From Ruminococcus sp. (GTDB taxonomy: Bacteria > Bacillota > Clostridia > Oscillospirales > Acutalibacteraceae): a stretch of DNA of 64,000 bases. Shown piece by piece: positions 1 through 8,777 of this stretch (position 1 is the stretch's first letter; every line of letters begins with the position of its first letter). The position numbers and the translations under genes are program-made. The notes under the pieces were generated by a model that made no database searches, was not told the origin of the DNA, and saw only the letters and a list, made by a program, of their open reading frames with translations. The DNA lies in assembly GCA_017411835.1 (NCBI GenBank), contig JAFQPG010000002.1, forward strand, positions 186,001 to 250,000. The letters are read 5' to 3'.

Positions 1-851
1 ATATTTTTCAGTATTCTTACGGCTTCCTTAAGACCGCTTCTGACTCCGTTTGGCAAATCAATCTGGGTTATGTCACCGGTGATGACCATTTTTGAGCCAT
101 TGCCGAGTCTTGTTAAAAACATCTTCATCTGCTCGCTCGTGGTGTTTTGTGCTTCGTCTAAAATGATAAACGAATCGTCGAGCGTTCTTCCGCGCATATA
201 TGCAAGCGGAGCAACCTCGATGTTGCCACGTTCAAGATATTTTTGGTACGTTTCAGCCCCGAGCATATCAAATAACGCGTCATAAAGTGGACGCAAATAC
301 GGGTCAACCTTGCTTTGTAAATCGCCCGGTAAAAAGCCTAAACGCTCGCCTGCTTCTACCGCAGGACGGGTTAAGATGATGCGGTTGATTTCTTTAGCTC
401 TAAAAGCGGTGACTGCCATCGCAACAGCCAAGTATGTTTTACCGGTACCTGCAGGGCCGACACCGATAGTGATGGTGTTGTCTTTGATTGCACCGCAGTA
501 CTGCTTTTGTCCTAAGGTTTTCGGCTTAATCGGCTTACCCTTTGCGGTGATGCAGATGCAGTCAGATGCAAGCTGTTCGATTTTTTCTTCGCTACCATCG
601 TTTATCAGCGAGATGCAGTATCTGACGTTTTGCTCGGATAGCTGTTCGCCACGACTCAAAAGTGACAAAAGTCCGTCGATAGCCTTAGACGCTTTCATCA
701 CGTTTTCAGGTTCACCGCTTATTTTAAGCTCGCTGTCACGAGCCGTCACTCTGACAGAAAATTCTGTTTCAATAAGCTTGATATTTTCGTCAAAGCTCCC
801 GAAAAGCGCAACAGCGTGTTCCATACGGTCGATGTTTATAATTTGTTCCAT
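1..851 (-). CDS. phoH: PhoH family ATPase (3' end outside window)
   Basis: PhoH-like P-loop ATPase, a cytoplasmic NTPase of the type often found near RNA-processing and ribosome-maturation genes. About 283 codons are visible; the C-terminus lies beyond position 1. The Walker A motif GPAGTGKTYLAVAM starts near residue 132 and the Walker B motif FIILDEAQNTT follows about 85 residues later; both are diagnostic of PhoH. The start at 851 is preceded by CAGGAGAATTAT, a good ribosome binding site. It is transcribed divergently from the metallophosphoesterase gene. In many Firmicutes phoH lies upstream of ybeY, which would fall outside this window. The forward-strand open frames over this stretch are antisense shadows. 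Confidence 0.93.
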   Translation of the reverse strand, partial: MEQIINIDRMEHAVALFGSFDENIKLIETEFSVRVTARDSELKISGEPENVMKASKAIDGLLSLLSRGEQLSEQNVRYCISLINDGSEEKIEQLASDCICITAKGKPIKPKTLGQKQYCGAIKDNTITIGVGPAGTGKTYLAVAMAVTAFRAKEINRIILTRPAVEAGERLGFLPGDLQSKVDPYLRPLYDALFDMLGAETYQKYLERGNIEVAPLAYMRGRTLDDSFIILDEAQNTTSEQMKMFLTRLGNGSKMVITGDITQIDLPNGVRSGLKEAVRILKN

Positions 852-892
852 ATAATTCTCCTGTAATCAATGCACAAACTTATACAGAATTT

Positions 893-921
893 AGTATAAC
901 ACAAACAATTTCTAAAATCAA
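893..921 (-). promoter_or_regulatory. phoH sigma-A promoter
   Basis: On the minus strand TTGATT (921-916) and TATACT (898-893) are separated by 17 bases, about 40 bases upstream of the phoH start. Seen in sequence; transcription is inferred. Confidence 0.6.
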
Positions 922-983
922 AGAAAATATAACATTATATATAGAAAAATTAATGTGAGATTATTTTGCCTGTTAATCTTTTG

Positions 984-1012
984 TTGAAAAGCAACTTTTG
1001 ATGGTGTATGAT
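984..1012 (+). promoter_or_regulatory. Promoter of metallophosphoesterase gene
   Basis: TTGAAA (984-989), a 17-base spacer and TATGAT (1007-1012) lie 32 bases before the start at 1044. Together with the phoH promoter this forms a divergent promoter pair. Confidence 0.55.
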
Positions 1013-1043
1013 TAAGAAAAACAAAGTTTGAAGAAGTGTTTAA

Positions 1044-1904
1044 ATGAGCTTAAAAAATAAAAAAAGAACGATTGTGATTTTTGCTTTGGCTATCATATTG
1101 ATTGCGTTGACAGCTTGGGCGGTTTGGGCAAATACAGCTTTGGTGCTTAATACATTCACAATAAGTAGCGACCGCTTGCCAAAAGCATTTGATGGCTTTA
1201 AAATTGCGCAGGTGTCTGATTTACACAACGCCCAAATAGGTAAGGATAATAAAAAGCTTATCAGCACACTTGAGTCTGCAAAGCCTGATATTATTGCTAT
1301 AACAGGCGATATTATTGATTCTCGCAATACCGATACTCAAGTAACGCTTGATTTTGTAAAGAAGGCGGTGGAAATTGCTCCTTGCTACTATGTAACGGGT
1401 AACCACGAATCGCGAATTGAAGAATATGAAAGCTTTAAGACCGAAATGGAAAATTTAGGCGTTGAGGTTTTAGAGGACGAAAAAATCAAGCTTGAGCAAT
1501 CGAGTTCATACATTTCGCTGATAGGCGTAAATGACCCGAGCTTTACAACGGCTTATTTGTTTGGCGATTCTGTGACGGTTATGGCTCAAAAGCTTTCTGC
1601 TCTTACAGATGAAGACAGCTACACTGTTTTGCTTTCGCATAGACCTGAGCTGTTTGAATGTTATTCTAAAGCGAAAGTGGATTTAGTTTTGAGCGGACAC
1701 GCTCATGGAGGTCAGGTTGTACTGCCTTTTGATATCGGTCTGGTCGCACCAAACCAAGGCTTTTTCCCTAAATACGATTTTGGACTGTTTACACAAGAGA
1801 GCACAAATATGATAGTCAGTCGTGGCATAGGCAACAGCATTATTCCAATTCGTATAAACAACAGACCCGAAGTTGTTTTAGTACAGCTAGAGTCAAAGCA
1901 GTAA
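1044..1904 (+). CDS. Membrane-anchored metallophosphoesterase (YaeI/YkuE type)
   Basis: Calcineurin-like metallophosphoesterase of 286 residues. An N-terminal hydrophobic segment (about residues 9-29) follows a basic start and probably anchors the protein with its catalytic domain outside the cytoplasm. Metal-binding motifs appear in the expected order: SDLH (D59, H61), GDIID (near 88), GNHE (near 119), and SHRP then GHAHGGQ in the C-terminal half. YaeI and YkuE homologues act on lipid A precursors or teichoic-acid-related phosphodiesters, but the substrate cannot be read from sequence. It is monocistronic, with its own promoter and terminator. Confidence 0.87.
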   Translation: MSLKNKKRTIVIFALAIILIALTAWAVWANTALVLNTFTISSDRLPKAFDGFKIAQVSDLHNAQIGKDNKKLISTLESAKPDIIAITGDIIDSRNTDTQVTLDFVKKAVEIAPCYYVTGNHESRIEEYESFKTEMENLGVEVLEDEKIKLEQSSSYISLIGVNDPSFTTAYLFGDSVTVMAQKLSALTDEDSYTVLLSHRPELFECYSKAKVDLVLSGHAHGGQVVLPFDIGLVAPNQGFFPKYDFGLFTQESTNMIVSRGIGNSIIPIRINNRPEVVLVQLESKQ

Positions 1905-1912
1905 TTTGTAGC

Positions 1913-1947
1913 AAGCTCCTCGTTTTTGTAGCGGGGAGCTTTTTATT
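1913..1947 (+). terminator. Rho-independent terminator
   Basis: AAGCTCCTCG (1913-1922) pairs with CGGGGAGCTT (1932-1941), one G-T wobble, followed by a T-rich run. It ends the metallophosphoesterase transcript. Confidence 0.85.
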
Positions 1948-1972
1948 TAGTGTAGATTTTTACTTAATTTGC

Positions 1973-2001
1973 TTGACAAGTAGCCACTACTTTGATATAA
2001 T
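1973..2001 (+). promoter_or_regulatory. Consensus sigma-A promoter for ylxM-ffh operon
   Basis: TTGACA (1973-1978) and TATAAT (1996-2001) with a 17-base spacer: both hexamers match consensus exactly. It lies 55 bases upstream of ylxM and probably drives the SRP and ribosome-maturation genes. Confidence 0.85.
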
Positions 2002-2056
2002 CGCTAAGGTGTAAAGTTAATTGCTTTACAGCAAGTAGAGTCAGGAGGGTGATATT

Positions 2057-2416
2057 TTGGATAAAAATCTCGAGATTTCACTGCTTTTTGACTTTTACGG
2101 ACAGATGCTGACAGATACTCAGCAACAGGCTGTTTCGCTTTATTACAATGATGATCTGTCTTTACAGGAAACTGCCGATATCTTAGGTATGTCACGACAG
2201 GGAGTCAGAGATGCTTTAAGCAGAGCAAAAAACAGCCTTTATACTTTCGAAGAAAACCTTAAGCTGTATAATCGCTTTTCAAAAACTCAGCAGGGGCTTG
2301 AAAGCATTATTGTAAAAGCGAAGCAGATTACACAGTTGTCTGACGACAGCGAGGTTGTAAAGCTTTCTGAAGGTATATTAAACGAAGCTAATAAGATTTA
2401 CGAACAGGAGGTCTGA
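2057..2416 (+). CDS. ylxM: YlxM/p13-like DNA-binding helix-turn-helix protein
   Basis: Small (119 residues) sigma-70 region-4-like helix-turn-helix protein. Residues about 18-52 form the core, with TDTQQQAVSLYYNDDLSLQE, then ADILGMSRQGVRDALSRAK as recognition helix. YlxM precedes ffh in most Firmicutes and is thought to modulate the signal recognition particle or its expression; the exact role is not settled. TTG is chosen as start because AGGAGGGTGA sits 6-8 bases before it. ffh follows after 3 bases, so the two are surely cotranscribed. Confidence 0.88.
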   Translation: MDKNLEISLLFDFYGQMLTDTQQQAVSLYYNDDLSLQETADILGMSRQGVRDALSRAKNSLYTFEENLKLYNRFSKTQQGLESIIVKAKQITQLSDDSEVVKLSEGILNEANKIYEQEV

Positions 2417-2419
2417 TTT

Positions 2420-3793
2420 ATGGCATTTGAAGGCTTGAGCGAAAAGCTCTCAAAAGCGTTTAAGAAGCTTAAGAACAAAGGTAAGCTTAGTGAAAAAGAT
2501 GTTAAAGAAGCGATGCGAGAAGTCAGACTTGCTTTACTTGAGGCTGACGTAAACTACAAAGTCGCTAAAGATTTTACAAATAAAGTTACCGAGCGTGCAG
2601 TAGGCTCTGACGTTATGGAAAGTCTTACTCCTGCACAGATGGTTATCAAGATAGTAAACGAGGAGCTCACAGCACTTATGGGCGAAGAAAATGCCCGTCT
2701 TAACTTCTCGTCAAAACCGCCTACAGTTATTATGATGTGCGGTCTGCAGGGTGCCGGTAAAACAACTCACGCAGCAAAGCTTGCACTCTACCTTAAAAAG
2801 CAAAATCACCGACCACTTCTGGTCGCTTGTGATATATACCGTCCTGCTGCTATTGAGCAGTTAAAGGTTGTTGGTAAAAAGGCCGAGACTCCGGTCTTTG
2901 AAATGGGACAGGAAAATCCTGTTAAAATTGCAAAAGAAGCGATTAAACACGCTAAAGACTACGGCAACGATATCGTTATTCTTGATACCGCTGGTCGACT
3001 TCATATTGATGAAGAGCTGATGAACGAGCTCCAAAATATCAAGGCTGAGGTCGATATTAACGAGATACTCCTTGTTATCGACTCGATGACAGGTCAGGAC
3101 GCGGTTAATGTCGCTAAGACCTTCAACGAGCTTTTGGATATTACGGGCGTAATTCTTACTAAGCTTGACGGCGATACCAGAGGCGGTGCGGCGCTGTCAG
3201 TAAAAGCGGTTACCGGCAGACCGATTAAATTCTCCGGTACAGGCGAAAAGCTCGAAGATTTAGAGGCTTTCCATCCTGACAGAATGGCAAGCAGAATTTT
3301 GGGTATGGGTGATGTGCTCTCTCTTATCGAAGATGCTGAGCAAAAGCTCGACGCTAAAAAAGCTGAAAAGCTTGCGCAAAAGATGCTGAGCAATAAAATG
3401 GACTTTAACGATATGCTTGACCAGTTTGAGCAGATTCAGAATATGGGTCCGATAAAAGGCTTTTTATCTAAAATTCCGGGTATGGGCAACAAGCTTGATG
3501 ATGTTGATATCAATGAACGTCAGATTGACTGGTGCAAGGCGATTATCCTTTCGATGACAAAAGCAGAAAGAGAAAAGCCTTCGCTTATTAACCCGTCGAG
3601 AAAACGCCGAATTGCTGCGGGAAGTGGTCGAACTGTTGAAGAGGTTAACCGACTGATTAAACAGCTTGAACAGACTCAAAAAATGATGAAGCAGTTCACT
3701 AAAGCCGGTAAAAAGGGCAAGCGTATGCCGCATTTACCTGGACTTGGAGGTCCGATGGGACCAATGGGCGGCGGAGGTTTCCCGGGCTTTTAA
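2420..3793 (+). CDS. ffh: Signal recognition particle protein Ffh
   Basis: SRP54 GTPase, 457 residues, a normal length. With 4.5S/6S RNA it recognises signal sequences on nascent chains and hands ribosomes to FtsY at the membrane. An N-terminal four-helix bundle (1-95) is followed by the G domain, with G1 GLQGAGKTTHAAK at 108-120 and later DTAGR and TKLDGDTRGG, then the methionine-rich M domain (about 320-457) ending in a Gly/Met/Pro tail. The start follows AGGAGGTC. Second gene of the ylxM operon, upstream of rpsP. Confidence 0.97.
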   Translation: MAFEGLSEKLSKAFKKLKNKGKLSEKDVKEAMREVRLALLEADVNYKVAKDFTNKVTERAVGSDVMESLTPAQMVIKIVNEELTALMGEENARLNFSSKPPTVIMMCGLQGAGKTTHAAKLALYLKKQNHRPLLVACDIYRPAAIEQLKVVGKKAETPVFEMGQENPVKIAKEAIKHAKDYGNDIVILDTAGRLHIDEELMNELQNIKAEVDINEILLVIDSMTGQDAVNVAKTFNELLDITGVILTKLDGDTRGGAALSVKAVTGRPIKFSGTGEKLEDLEAFHPDRMASRILGMGDVLSLIEDAEQKLDAKKAEKLAQKMLSNKMDFNDMLDQFEQIQNMGPIKGFLSKIPGMGNKLDDVDINERQIDWCKAIILSMTKAEREKPSLINPSRKRRIAAGSGRTVEEVNRLIKQLEQTQKMMKQFTKAGKKGKRMPHLPGLGGPMGPMGGGGFPGF

Positions 3794-3872
3794 TCGCATA
3801 ACTTAGTTTATACTGCCAATAATTTACATTGGTAAATAAATATAAAAATTATATATATTGGAGGAACAAAAA

Positions 3873-4112
3873 ATGGTAAAAATCAGATTAAGAAGAATGG
3901 GCGCTAAGAAATCACCTTTCTACAGAATCGTAGTTGCTGATTCAAGATACCCAAGAGATGGTCGTTTCATCGAAGAAATCGGCACATACAACCCACTCAC
4001 AGAGCCATCAGAGGTTAAGGTTGACGCTGACAAGGTTAAGGAATGGATTGCTAAGGGTGCACAGCCTACAGATACTGTAAAGAATCTCTTCAAGAAAAAC
4101 GGCATTCTTTAA
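3873..4112 (+). CDS. rpsP: Ribosomal protein bS16
   Basis: Small-subunit ribosomal protein S16, 79 residues, which helps assemble the 5' domain of 16S rRNA. The conserved opening [20 protein letters not shown] is complete. The ATG at 3873 is preferred to an in-frame TTG at 3858, because that TTG lies within and just before the ribosome binding site GGAGGA (3860-3865) and no family member has the extra five residues. It sits between ffh and khpA, the standard Firmicutes order. Confidence 0.97.
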   Translation: MVKIRLRRMGAKKSPFYRIVVADSRYPRDGRFIEEIGTYNPLTEPSEVKVDADKVKEWIAKGAQPTDTVKNLFKKNGIL

Positions 4113-4132
4113 TTTTGAGAGGAACTGTTTAA

Positions 4133-4366
4133 ATGAAAGAATTACTTGTAACGATTGCTAAAGGTCTTGTAGAAGAGCCTAATGAGGTTTCTGTTACACA
4201 GGACGCTCCAAACGAAGAGGGCACAGTCGTATATCACATCCACGTTGCTGAAAATGATATGGGCAGAATTATCGGTAAACAGGGCAGAATTGCTAAGGCC
4301 ATCCGCACTGTTGCACGCTCTGCTGCTATCAGAAACAACGAAAAGATTATGGTCGAAATCGACTAA
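4133..4366 (+). CDS. khpA: KH-domain RNA-binding protein KhpA
   Basis: Single KH-domain protein of 77 residues. The GxxG loop is seen as IIGKQGRIAKAIR (near residues 46-58). KhpA pairs with KhpB/Jag in Gram-positives and is linked to RNA binding and control of cell elongation. AGAGGAACTG precedes the start. It is the last gene before a strong terminator, so rpsP-khpA end a transcript, while rimM begins a new one. Confidence 0.93.
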   Translation: MKELLVTIAKGLVEEPNEVSVTQDAPNEEGTVVYHIHVAENDMGRIIGKQGRIAKAIRTVARSAAIRNNEKIMVEID

Positions 4367-4378
4367 TTTTTTAAGGCG

Positions 4379-4408
4379 AAAGCGGTGCATTTTGCACCGC
4401 TTTTTCTT
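4379..4408 (+). terminator. Rho-independent terminator after khpA
   Basis: GCGGTGC (4382-4388) pairs with GCACCGC (4394-4400), flanked by A's and followed by TTTTTCTTTT. Confidence 0.88.
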
Positions 4409-4412
4409 TTGC

Positions 4413-4441
4413 TTTACTATTTGAGCCCGATGTGATAAAAT
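4413..4441 (+). promoter_or_regulatory. Promoter for rimM-trmD
   Basis: TTTACT (4413-4418), 17 bases, TAAAAT (4436-4441), directly after the khpA terminator and 30 bases before rimM. The terminator/promoter pair splits what is often a single operon. Confidence 0.6.
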
Positions 4442-4471
4442 CACTTTGAAATAAATTATTAGGTGATAGTT

Positions 4472-4984
4472 ATGATTAAAGAGTTTTTAGAAGGCGGGAA
4501 AATTGTTGGTACACATGGCGTCAGAGGTGAAATGCGTGTTGAGTGCTGGTGTGATTCTCCACAGTTTTTAGCACAGTTTAAAACATTGTATTTCGACAAC
4601 GGTGCACAGAAGATTAAGGTTAAATCTCGTGCACATAAAAATATGGTGCTTGTGAAAATGCCCGGCGTTGATACCATCGAGCAAGCAGATTTATTAAGAG
4701 GCAAGGTGCTTTACATAAAGCGCTCTGATATAAAACTCGAAGAGGGCGTTAACTTCGTGCAGGATATGATAGGGCTTGAGGTAGTCGACTCAAATTCAAA
4801 TGAAGTCTATGGCAAAATTACTGACGTATTGCACACAGGCTCAAACGATGTTTACGAAATGAAGGATAAGGATAACAAAGCTTTTTATATTCCTGCTATT
4901 CCCGACATTATTGACGAAATTGATATTAAAGGCGAAAAGCTTTTTATCACTGTGATGAAAGGACTATTTTCTGATGAGGATTGA
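4472..4984 (+). CDS. rimM: 16S rRNA processing protein RimM
   Basis: Ribosome-maturation factor RimM, 170 residues from the chosen start. It binds S19 and helps finish the 30S head. The N-terminal RimM domain begins FLEGGKIVGTHGVRGEMRVE; the C-terminal half (about 95-170) is a PRC barrel with DMIGLEVVDSN and YIPAIPDIIDEID. ATG 4472 is chosen because AGGTGA lies 5 bases upstream; an in-frame GTG at 4463 falls inside that ribosome binding site. The 3' end overlaps trmD by 11 bases, indicating translational coupling. Confidence 0.95.
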   Translation: MIKEFLEGGKIVGTHGVRGEMRVECWCDSPQFLAQFKTLYFDNGAQKIKVKSRAHKNMVLVKMPGVDTIEQADLLRGKVLYIKRSDIKLEEGVNFVQDMIGLEVVDSNSNEVYGKITDVLHTGSNDVYEMKDKDNKAFYIPAIPDIIDEIDIKGEKLFITVMKGLFSDED

Positions 4985-5717
4985 TATAATAACTTTGTTT
5001 CCGCAAATGTTGGAAACTGTACTTTCTGAATCAATAATCGGCAGAGCACAGAAAAAAGGTGTGCTTGAAATACAATGTCACCAGCTTAGAGAATATGCCT
5101 TTGATAAGCACAGACACGTTGACGATGCCCCGTACGGCGGTGGTAAGGGTATGCTGATGATGACACAGCCGATTGCTCTGTGCTATGAGGATATTTGCAG
5201 TAAGCTTGATGAAAAGCCGTATTTTGTGTATATGTCGCCGCAAGGTAGCGTACTAAATCAGCAAAAGCTGATTGATATAGCAGAGCACAAGAACATTTGC
5301 GTGCTATGTGGTCACTACGAGGGCGTGGACCAGCGTGTTATCGACGAGCTTGTAGACGAAGAAATTTCTATCGGAGATTATGTGCTGACCGGAGGCGAGT
5401 TGCCTGCGCTTGTTTTTGTAGATGCTTTAGCCCGTATGGAAAAGGGTGTGCTGTCAGAAGACGAGTGCTTTACTAAGGAAAGCCACTACGACGGGCTTTT
5501 GGAATATCCTCAATATACCCGCCCACAGATATGGCGAAATAGAGAGGTGCCTGAGGTTTTGCTGTCGGGACATCACGAAAATGTCGATAAATGGCGTAGG
5601 GAACAGAGCATAATCGCAACCGCGAAAAAACGCCCTGATATGTTAAAAAATGCTGACCTTACCGATAAAGAGCGTGCACTTGCAGACAGCATAATCGCAG
5701 AGGAAAATGAGGAGTAA
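4974..5717 (+). CDS. trmD: tRNA (guanine-N1)-methyltransferase TrmD
   Basis: TrmD methylates G37 of tRNAs reading CNN codons, using SAM, and so prevents +1 frameshifting. 247 residues. It starts MRIDIITLFPQML and carries the SPOUT trefoil-knot signature: DDAPYGGGKGM (near 42), LCGHYEGVDQRV (near 110) and SIGDYVLTGGELPAL (near 132-146). The start lies inside the end of rimM. A loosely formed hairpin with T-run follows at about 5744. Confidence 0.97.
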   Translation: MRIDIITLFPQMLETVLSESIIGRAQKKGVLEIQCHQLREYAFDKHRHVDDAPYGGGKGMLMMTQPIALCYEDICSKLDEKPYFVYMSPQGSVLNQQKLIDIAEHKNICVLCGHYEGVDQRVIDELVDEEISIGDYVLTGGELPALVFVDALARMEKGVLSEDECFTKESHYDGLLEYPQYTRPQIWRNREVPEVLLSGHHENVDKWRREQSIIATAKKRPDMLKNADLTDKERALADSIIAEENEE

Positions 5718-5743
5718 TCGAAAAATATCGCGTCATTGTATGA

Positions 5744-5786
5744 TGCTTTGCCCTGTTTACTTGTATGCAAAGCACAAAATTTTTTC
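5744..5786 (+). terminator. Probable terminator after trmD
   Basis: TGCTTTGC (5744-5751) pairs with GCAAAGCA (5767-5774) across a 15-base loop, followed within a few bases by TTTTTTC. The large loop makes it weaker than others in the window. The rest of 5718-5972 holds only the ptsH promoter. Confidence 0.5.
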
Positions 5787-5867
5787 AACATTTTAGCAGT
5801 TTTGCACAAATAACCAGTTTGTAAAAATTTACTTGTTATCTATCAAAACAAAAATGGTTTTTCATTG

Positions 5868-5896
5868 TTGACCTTAGCATTTTTTGTGGATATAAT
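5868..5896 (+). promoter_or_regulatory. ptsH promoter
   Basis: TTGACC (5868-5873), 17 bases, TATAAT (5891-5896): near-consensus sigma-A promoter 77 bases before the HPr start. Confidence 0.75.
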
Positions 5897-5972
5897 AACA
5901 ATAATCGAACAGTATTCTCTGTTCCGAATTTAGTAAATTATTATTTTGCAAAGTAAAAGAGAGGGTTTTAGA

Positions 5973-6236
5973 ATGTACACAAAGGAAGTATTAGTTCAGA
6001 ACAAAGCTGGTCTTCATGCACGTCCTGCAACATTTTTCATCCAGAAAGCTAACGAGTTTAAATCTACAGTTTGGGTAGAGAAGGACGAGAGAAAAGTAAA
6101 TGCAAAGAGCCTTCTTGGTGTATTATCACTCGGTATTATCGGTGGTACTACAATCACTATCTATGCTGATGGCGCTGACGAAACAGAGGCTGTTGAAGGT
6201 CTTGTTACTCTTGTAGAGTCAGGCTTTGCTGAATAA
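5973..6236 (+). CDS. ptsH: HPr phosphocarrier protein
   Basis: HPr, 87 residues. It carries phosphate from enzyme I to sugar-specific EIIA proteins. The active His15 lies in KAGLHARPAT, and the HPr-kinase target Ser46 in NAKSLLGVLSLG, so both the transport role and CcpA-linked catabolite repression are expected. ATG 5973 is chosen over an in-frame TTG at 5946: AGAGAGGG lies at the right distance and this start places His15 and Ser46 at canonical positions. It stands alone between its own promoter and terminator, without ptsI. Confidence 0.95.
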   Translation: MYTKEVLVQNKAGLHARPATFFIQKANEFKSTVWVEKDERKVNAKSLLGVLSLGIIGGTTITIYADGADETEAVEGLVTLVESGFAE

Positions 6237-6258
6237 TTTTAAATAATTTTGTACTTAA

Positions 6259-6290
6259 AAGGCGGAAATTATTTCCGCCTTTTTTATTTT
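6259..6290 (+). terminator. Rho-independent terminator after ptsH
   Basis: GGCGGAAA (6261-6268) pairs with TTTCCGCC (6272-6279) around a TTA loop, then TTTTTTATTTT. Confidence 0.88.
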
Positions 6291-6292
6291 GC

Positions 6293-6321
6293 TTTACAAA
6301 GGTGTGTTTTTACTTTATATT
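6293..6321 (+). promoter_or_regulatory. Promoter for uvrC-rsmD-coaD
   Basis: TTTACA (6293-6298), 17 bases, TATATT (6316-6321), 34 bases before uvrC. Confidence 0.6.
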
Positions 6322-6354
6322 TAAAAAGAAGTAGTTTGTGAGAGGAGTGAAAAT

Positions 6355-8205
6355 GTGAGCGAGAAAATAAAAGAGCTTAGAAAAAAAGCAATGGCTTTGC
6401 CTTTAAGTCCCGGCGTATATATTATGAAAAACAAAAGTCGTGAGATTATTTATATCGGCAAAGCAAAAGCGCTTAAAAACCGCGTAAGCCAGTACTTTGG
6501 CTCACAAAACACCCACTCTGACAAGGTGCGTCGTATGGTTGAAAACGTCTACGACTTTGAGTATATTATCACAGATTCCGAATTTGAGGCGTTGATTTTA
6601 GAGTGTAGCCTTATAAAACAGCATACACCAAAATATAATATTCTTTTAAAAGATGACAAAGGCTATAGTTATGTAAAGGTGACAAATGAGCCGTGGCGAC
6701 GTATTTCCTACGCTTTGCAAAAATGCGATGACGACGCGACATATATCGGACCGTATAAAAGCAGTTACTATGTAAAAAACAGCGTTGAGCAGGCGCAGAA
6801 GATTTTTAAACTCCCTACCTGTAACCGACGCTTCCCTCAAGATTTTAAAAAAGGCAGACCTTGTTTAAATTATCATATTAAGCAGTGTTGTGCTCCTTGT
6901 ACGGGCAAAGTTAAGCTTAAAGATTACAACGAATATGTCGATGAGGCACTCGACTTTTTAAAGGGCTCAGACGCAAAATCAATCAAGAGATTAACCGAAA
7001 AAATGCTCGAAGCATCCCATAATCTTGATTTTGAGCGTGCGGCTAAAATCAGAGACCAGATTAATTCGATTAAAAAAATGCGTGACAAGCAAAAGGTGGT
7101 CAATACATCTGTGCAGGAGCAGGATGTTATCGCATACGCAAGTGACTCTAAAAAAGGTTGCTTTGAGGTTTTTCGCTTTTTAAATGGCAGATTGTTTGAC
7201 AGGGAAAGCTTCATTGTTGACGACGAGGGTGACGAGCCGAGTATCAGAAGTGAGTTTATACTGCGTTATTATACTATCAGAGACGATATCCCGCGTAATA
7301 TCGTGCTTGATAAAGAGATAGAAGATGCAGAAATTTTAGAGCAATGGTTGACGGAAAAACGTAAGAGACGAGCATATATCAGCGTACCGAAAATTGGCGA
7401 GCAAAAGCACCTTGTAGATATGTGCTTGCAAAATGCGTTTGAAACACTCGGTCAGCAGGTCGGGGTTGTCGGAAAGCAGTACGCTGTTTTAGAGGCTCTG
7501 CGCGATATTTTGGGCTTAGAAAAGATACCGTATTATATTGAGTCTTATGATATTTCCAATACTTCGGGTAGCGAAAATGTTGCCGGTATGGTTGTGTTTG
7601 AAAATGCAAAGCCGAAGAAATCAGCATATAAAAAGTTCAAGATTAAGTCCTTTGACGGACAGGACGACTACGGCTCAATGGCAGAGGTGCTACAGCGCCG
7701 TTTTAACGAGTATTTAAAAGCTCAAAGCGAGCAAAACGAAAAAGAGAACGGTTTTGCTAAATTGCCTGATTTGATTTTACTTGACGGCGGTAAAGGACAG
7801 GTTGGGGCTGTGAAGCCTGTACTAAAAAAGCTGGGCATTTATGTGCCGCTTTTTGGTATGGTTAAGGACGACCACCACCGCACTCGTGCTATAGTAAGCG
7901 AAGACGGTGAAATCGCAATCAGACCAAACCAGAGCGTTTTCTCATTTGTCACATCAATTCAGAACGAGGTGCACCGCTTTGCAATCAGCTTCCACAGACA
8001 AAAGCGAAAGAAAACAGTAACCTCTTCAACATTGACAAAAATAGATGGTATAGGCGAGAAAAGAGCAAAAGCTTTGCTCAAATTCTTCAGAACAATTCAA
8101 AATATTAAGAAGGCATCACTAAAAGAGCTTGAAAGTGCGCCGACTATGACACACGACAGTGCGCTTTCGGTGTATAACCATTTTCACAGCGAGGAAAATA
8201 TATGA
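6355..8205 (+). CDS. uvrC: Excinuclease ABC subunit C
   Basis: UvrC makes both incisions of nucleotide excision repair after UvrAB marks the lesion. 616 residues. Domains in order: GIY-YIG nuclease (about 12-95; PGVYIM and IIYIGKAKALKNRV), a Cys cluster near 155-180, UVR/UvrB-binding motif (about 205-240), RNase H-like C-terminal nuclease (about 385-545; YDISNTSG and LILLDGGKGQ), and a helix-hairpin-helix (KIDGIGEKRAKALLKF, near 563). GTG is the start, after AGAGGAG. The stop overlaps the rsmD start (ATGA). Confidence 0.97.
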   Translation: MSEKIKELRKKAMALPLSPGVYIMKNKSREIIYIGKAKALKNRVSQYFGSQNTHSDKVRRMVENVYDFEYIITDSEFEALILECSLIKQHTPKYNILLKDDKGYSYVKVTNEPWRRISYALQKCDDDATYIGPYKSSYYVKNSVEQAQKIFKLPTCNRRFPQDFKKGRPCLNYHIKQCCAPCTGKVKLKDYNEYVDEALDFLKGSDAKSIKRLTEKMLEASHNLDFERAAKIRDQINSIKKMRDKQKVVNTSVQEQDVIAYASDSKKGCFEVFRFLNGRLFDRESFIVDDEGDEPSIRSEFILRYYTIRDDIPRNIVLDKEIEDAEILEQWLTEKRKRRAYISVPKIGEQKHLVDMCLQNAFETLGQQVGVVGKQYAVLEALRDILGLEKIPYYIESYDISNTSGSENVAGMVVFENAKPKKSAYKKFKIKSFDGQDDYGSMAEVLQRRFNEYLKAQSEQNEKENGFAKLPDLILLDGGKGQVGAVKPVLKKLGIYVPLFGMVKDDHHRTRAIVSEDGEIAIRPNQSVFSFVTSIQNEVHRFAISFHRQKRKKTVTSSTLTKIDGIGEKRAKALLKFFRTIQNIKKASLKELESAPTMTHDSALSVYNHFHSEENI

Positions 8206-8747
8206 GAGTAATCACAGGAAAAGCAAGAGGCAGAATTTTAGAAACCTTAAAGGGCGATGATGTTCGTCCAACCACCGATAAGGTTAAAGAGGCTATATTT
8301 TCTGCAATACAGTTTGAGCTTGAAGGCAGGCATTTTTTAGACCTGTTTGCAGGCTGCGGACAGATGGGAATTGAGGCATTATCGCGAGGATGCTCAACCG
8401 CTACATTTATTGATAGGAGCAAAGCGTCAATTAAGGTGATTGAGCGCAATTTATCGGTTACAAACTTGAAACAATTTGCTCGTGTTTACACCGCTGACTC
8501 TTTAAATTTTATAAAAACTACTACCGATGAATATGACATAGTCTTCCTTGACCCGCCTTATAACAAGGGGATTTTACAAGAAATTATGCCACTTATTGCA
8601 CAAAGAATGAAAAAAACAGGTGTAATTATTTGTGAAAGTGCATTAAATGACGAAATATTACAAAAATATTACAAATTCACTCTTGACAGACAAAGAACCT
8701 ATGGTAAAATAAAGGTAAGCATATATCGTCACGAGGACTATATATAG
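8202..8747 (+). CDS. rsmD: 16S rRNA (guanine966-N2)-methyltransferase RsmD
   Basis: SAM-dependent methyltransferase of 181 residues that modifies G966 of 16S rRNA. It starts MRVITGKARGR and shows the SAM loop FLDLFAGCGQMGIEALSRG (near 46-64) and the catalytic motif DPPYN (near 123). The start overlaps the uvrC stop. rsmD next to coaD is the classic arrangement. Normal length. Confidence 0.95.
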   Translation: MRVITGKARGRILETLKGDDVRPTTDKVKEAIFSAIQFELEGRHFLDLFAGCGQMGIEALSRGCSTATFIDRSKASIKVIERNLSVTNLKQFARVYTADSLNFIKTTTDEYDIVFLDPPYNKGILQEIMPLIAQRMKKTGVIICESALNDEILQKYYKFTLDRQRTYGKIKVSIYRHEDYI

Positions 8748-8777
8748 TGGTTCGTGAATTTTTCTAAGGGGGCTATT

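Noticed and set aside
310-855. 181-codon forward open frame over phoH
   Set aside because: It is exactly antisense to clear PhoH motifs (Walker A and B on the minus strand), has no ribosome binding site and has low-complexity composition.
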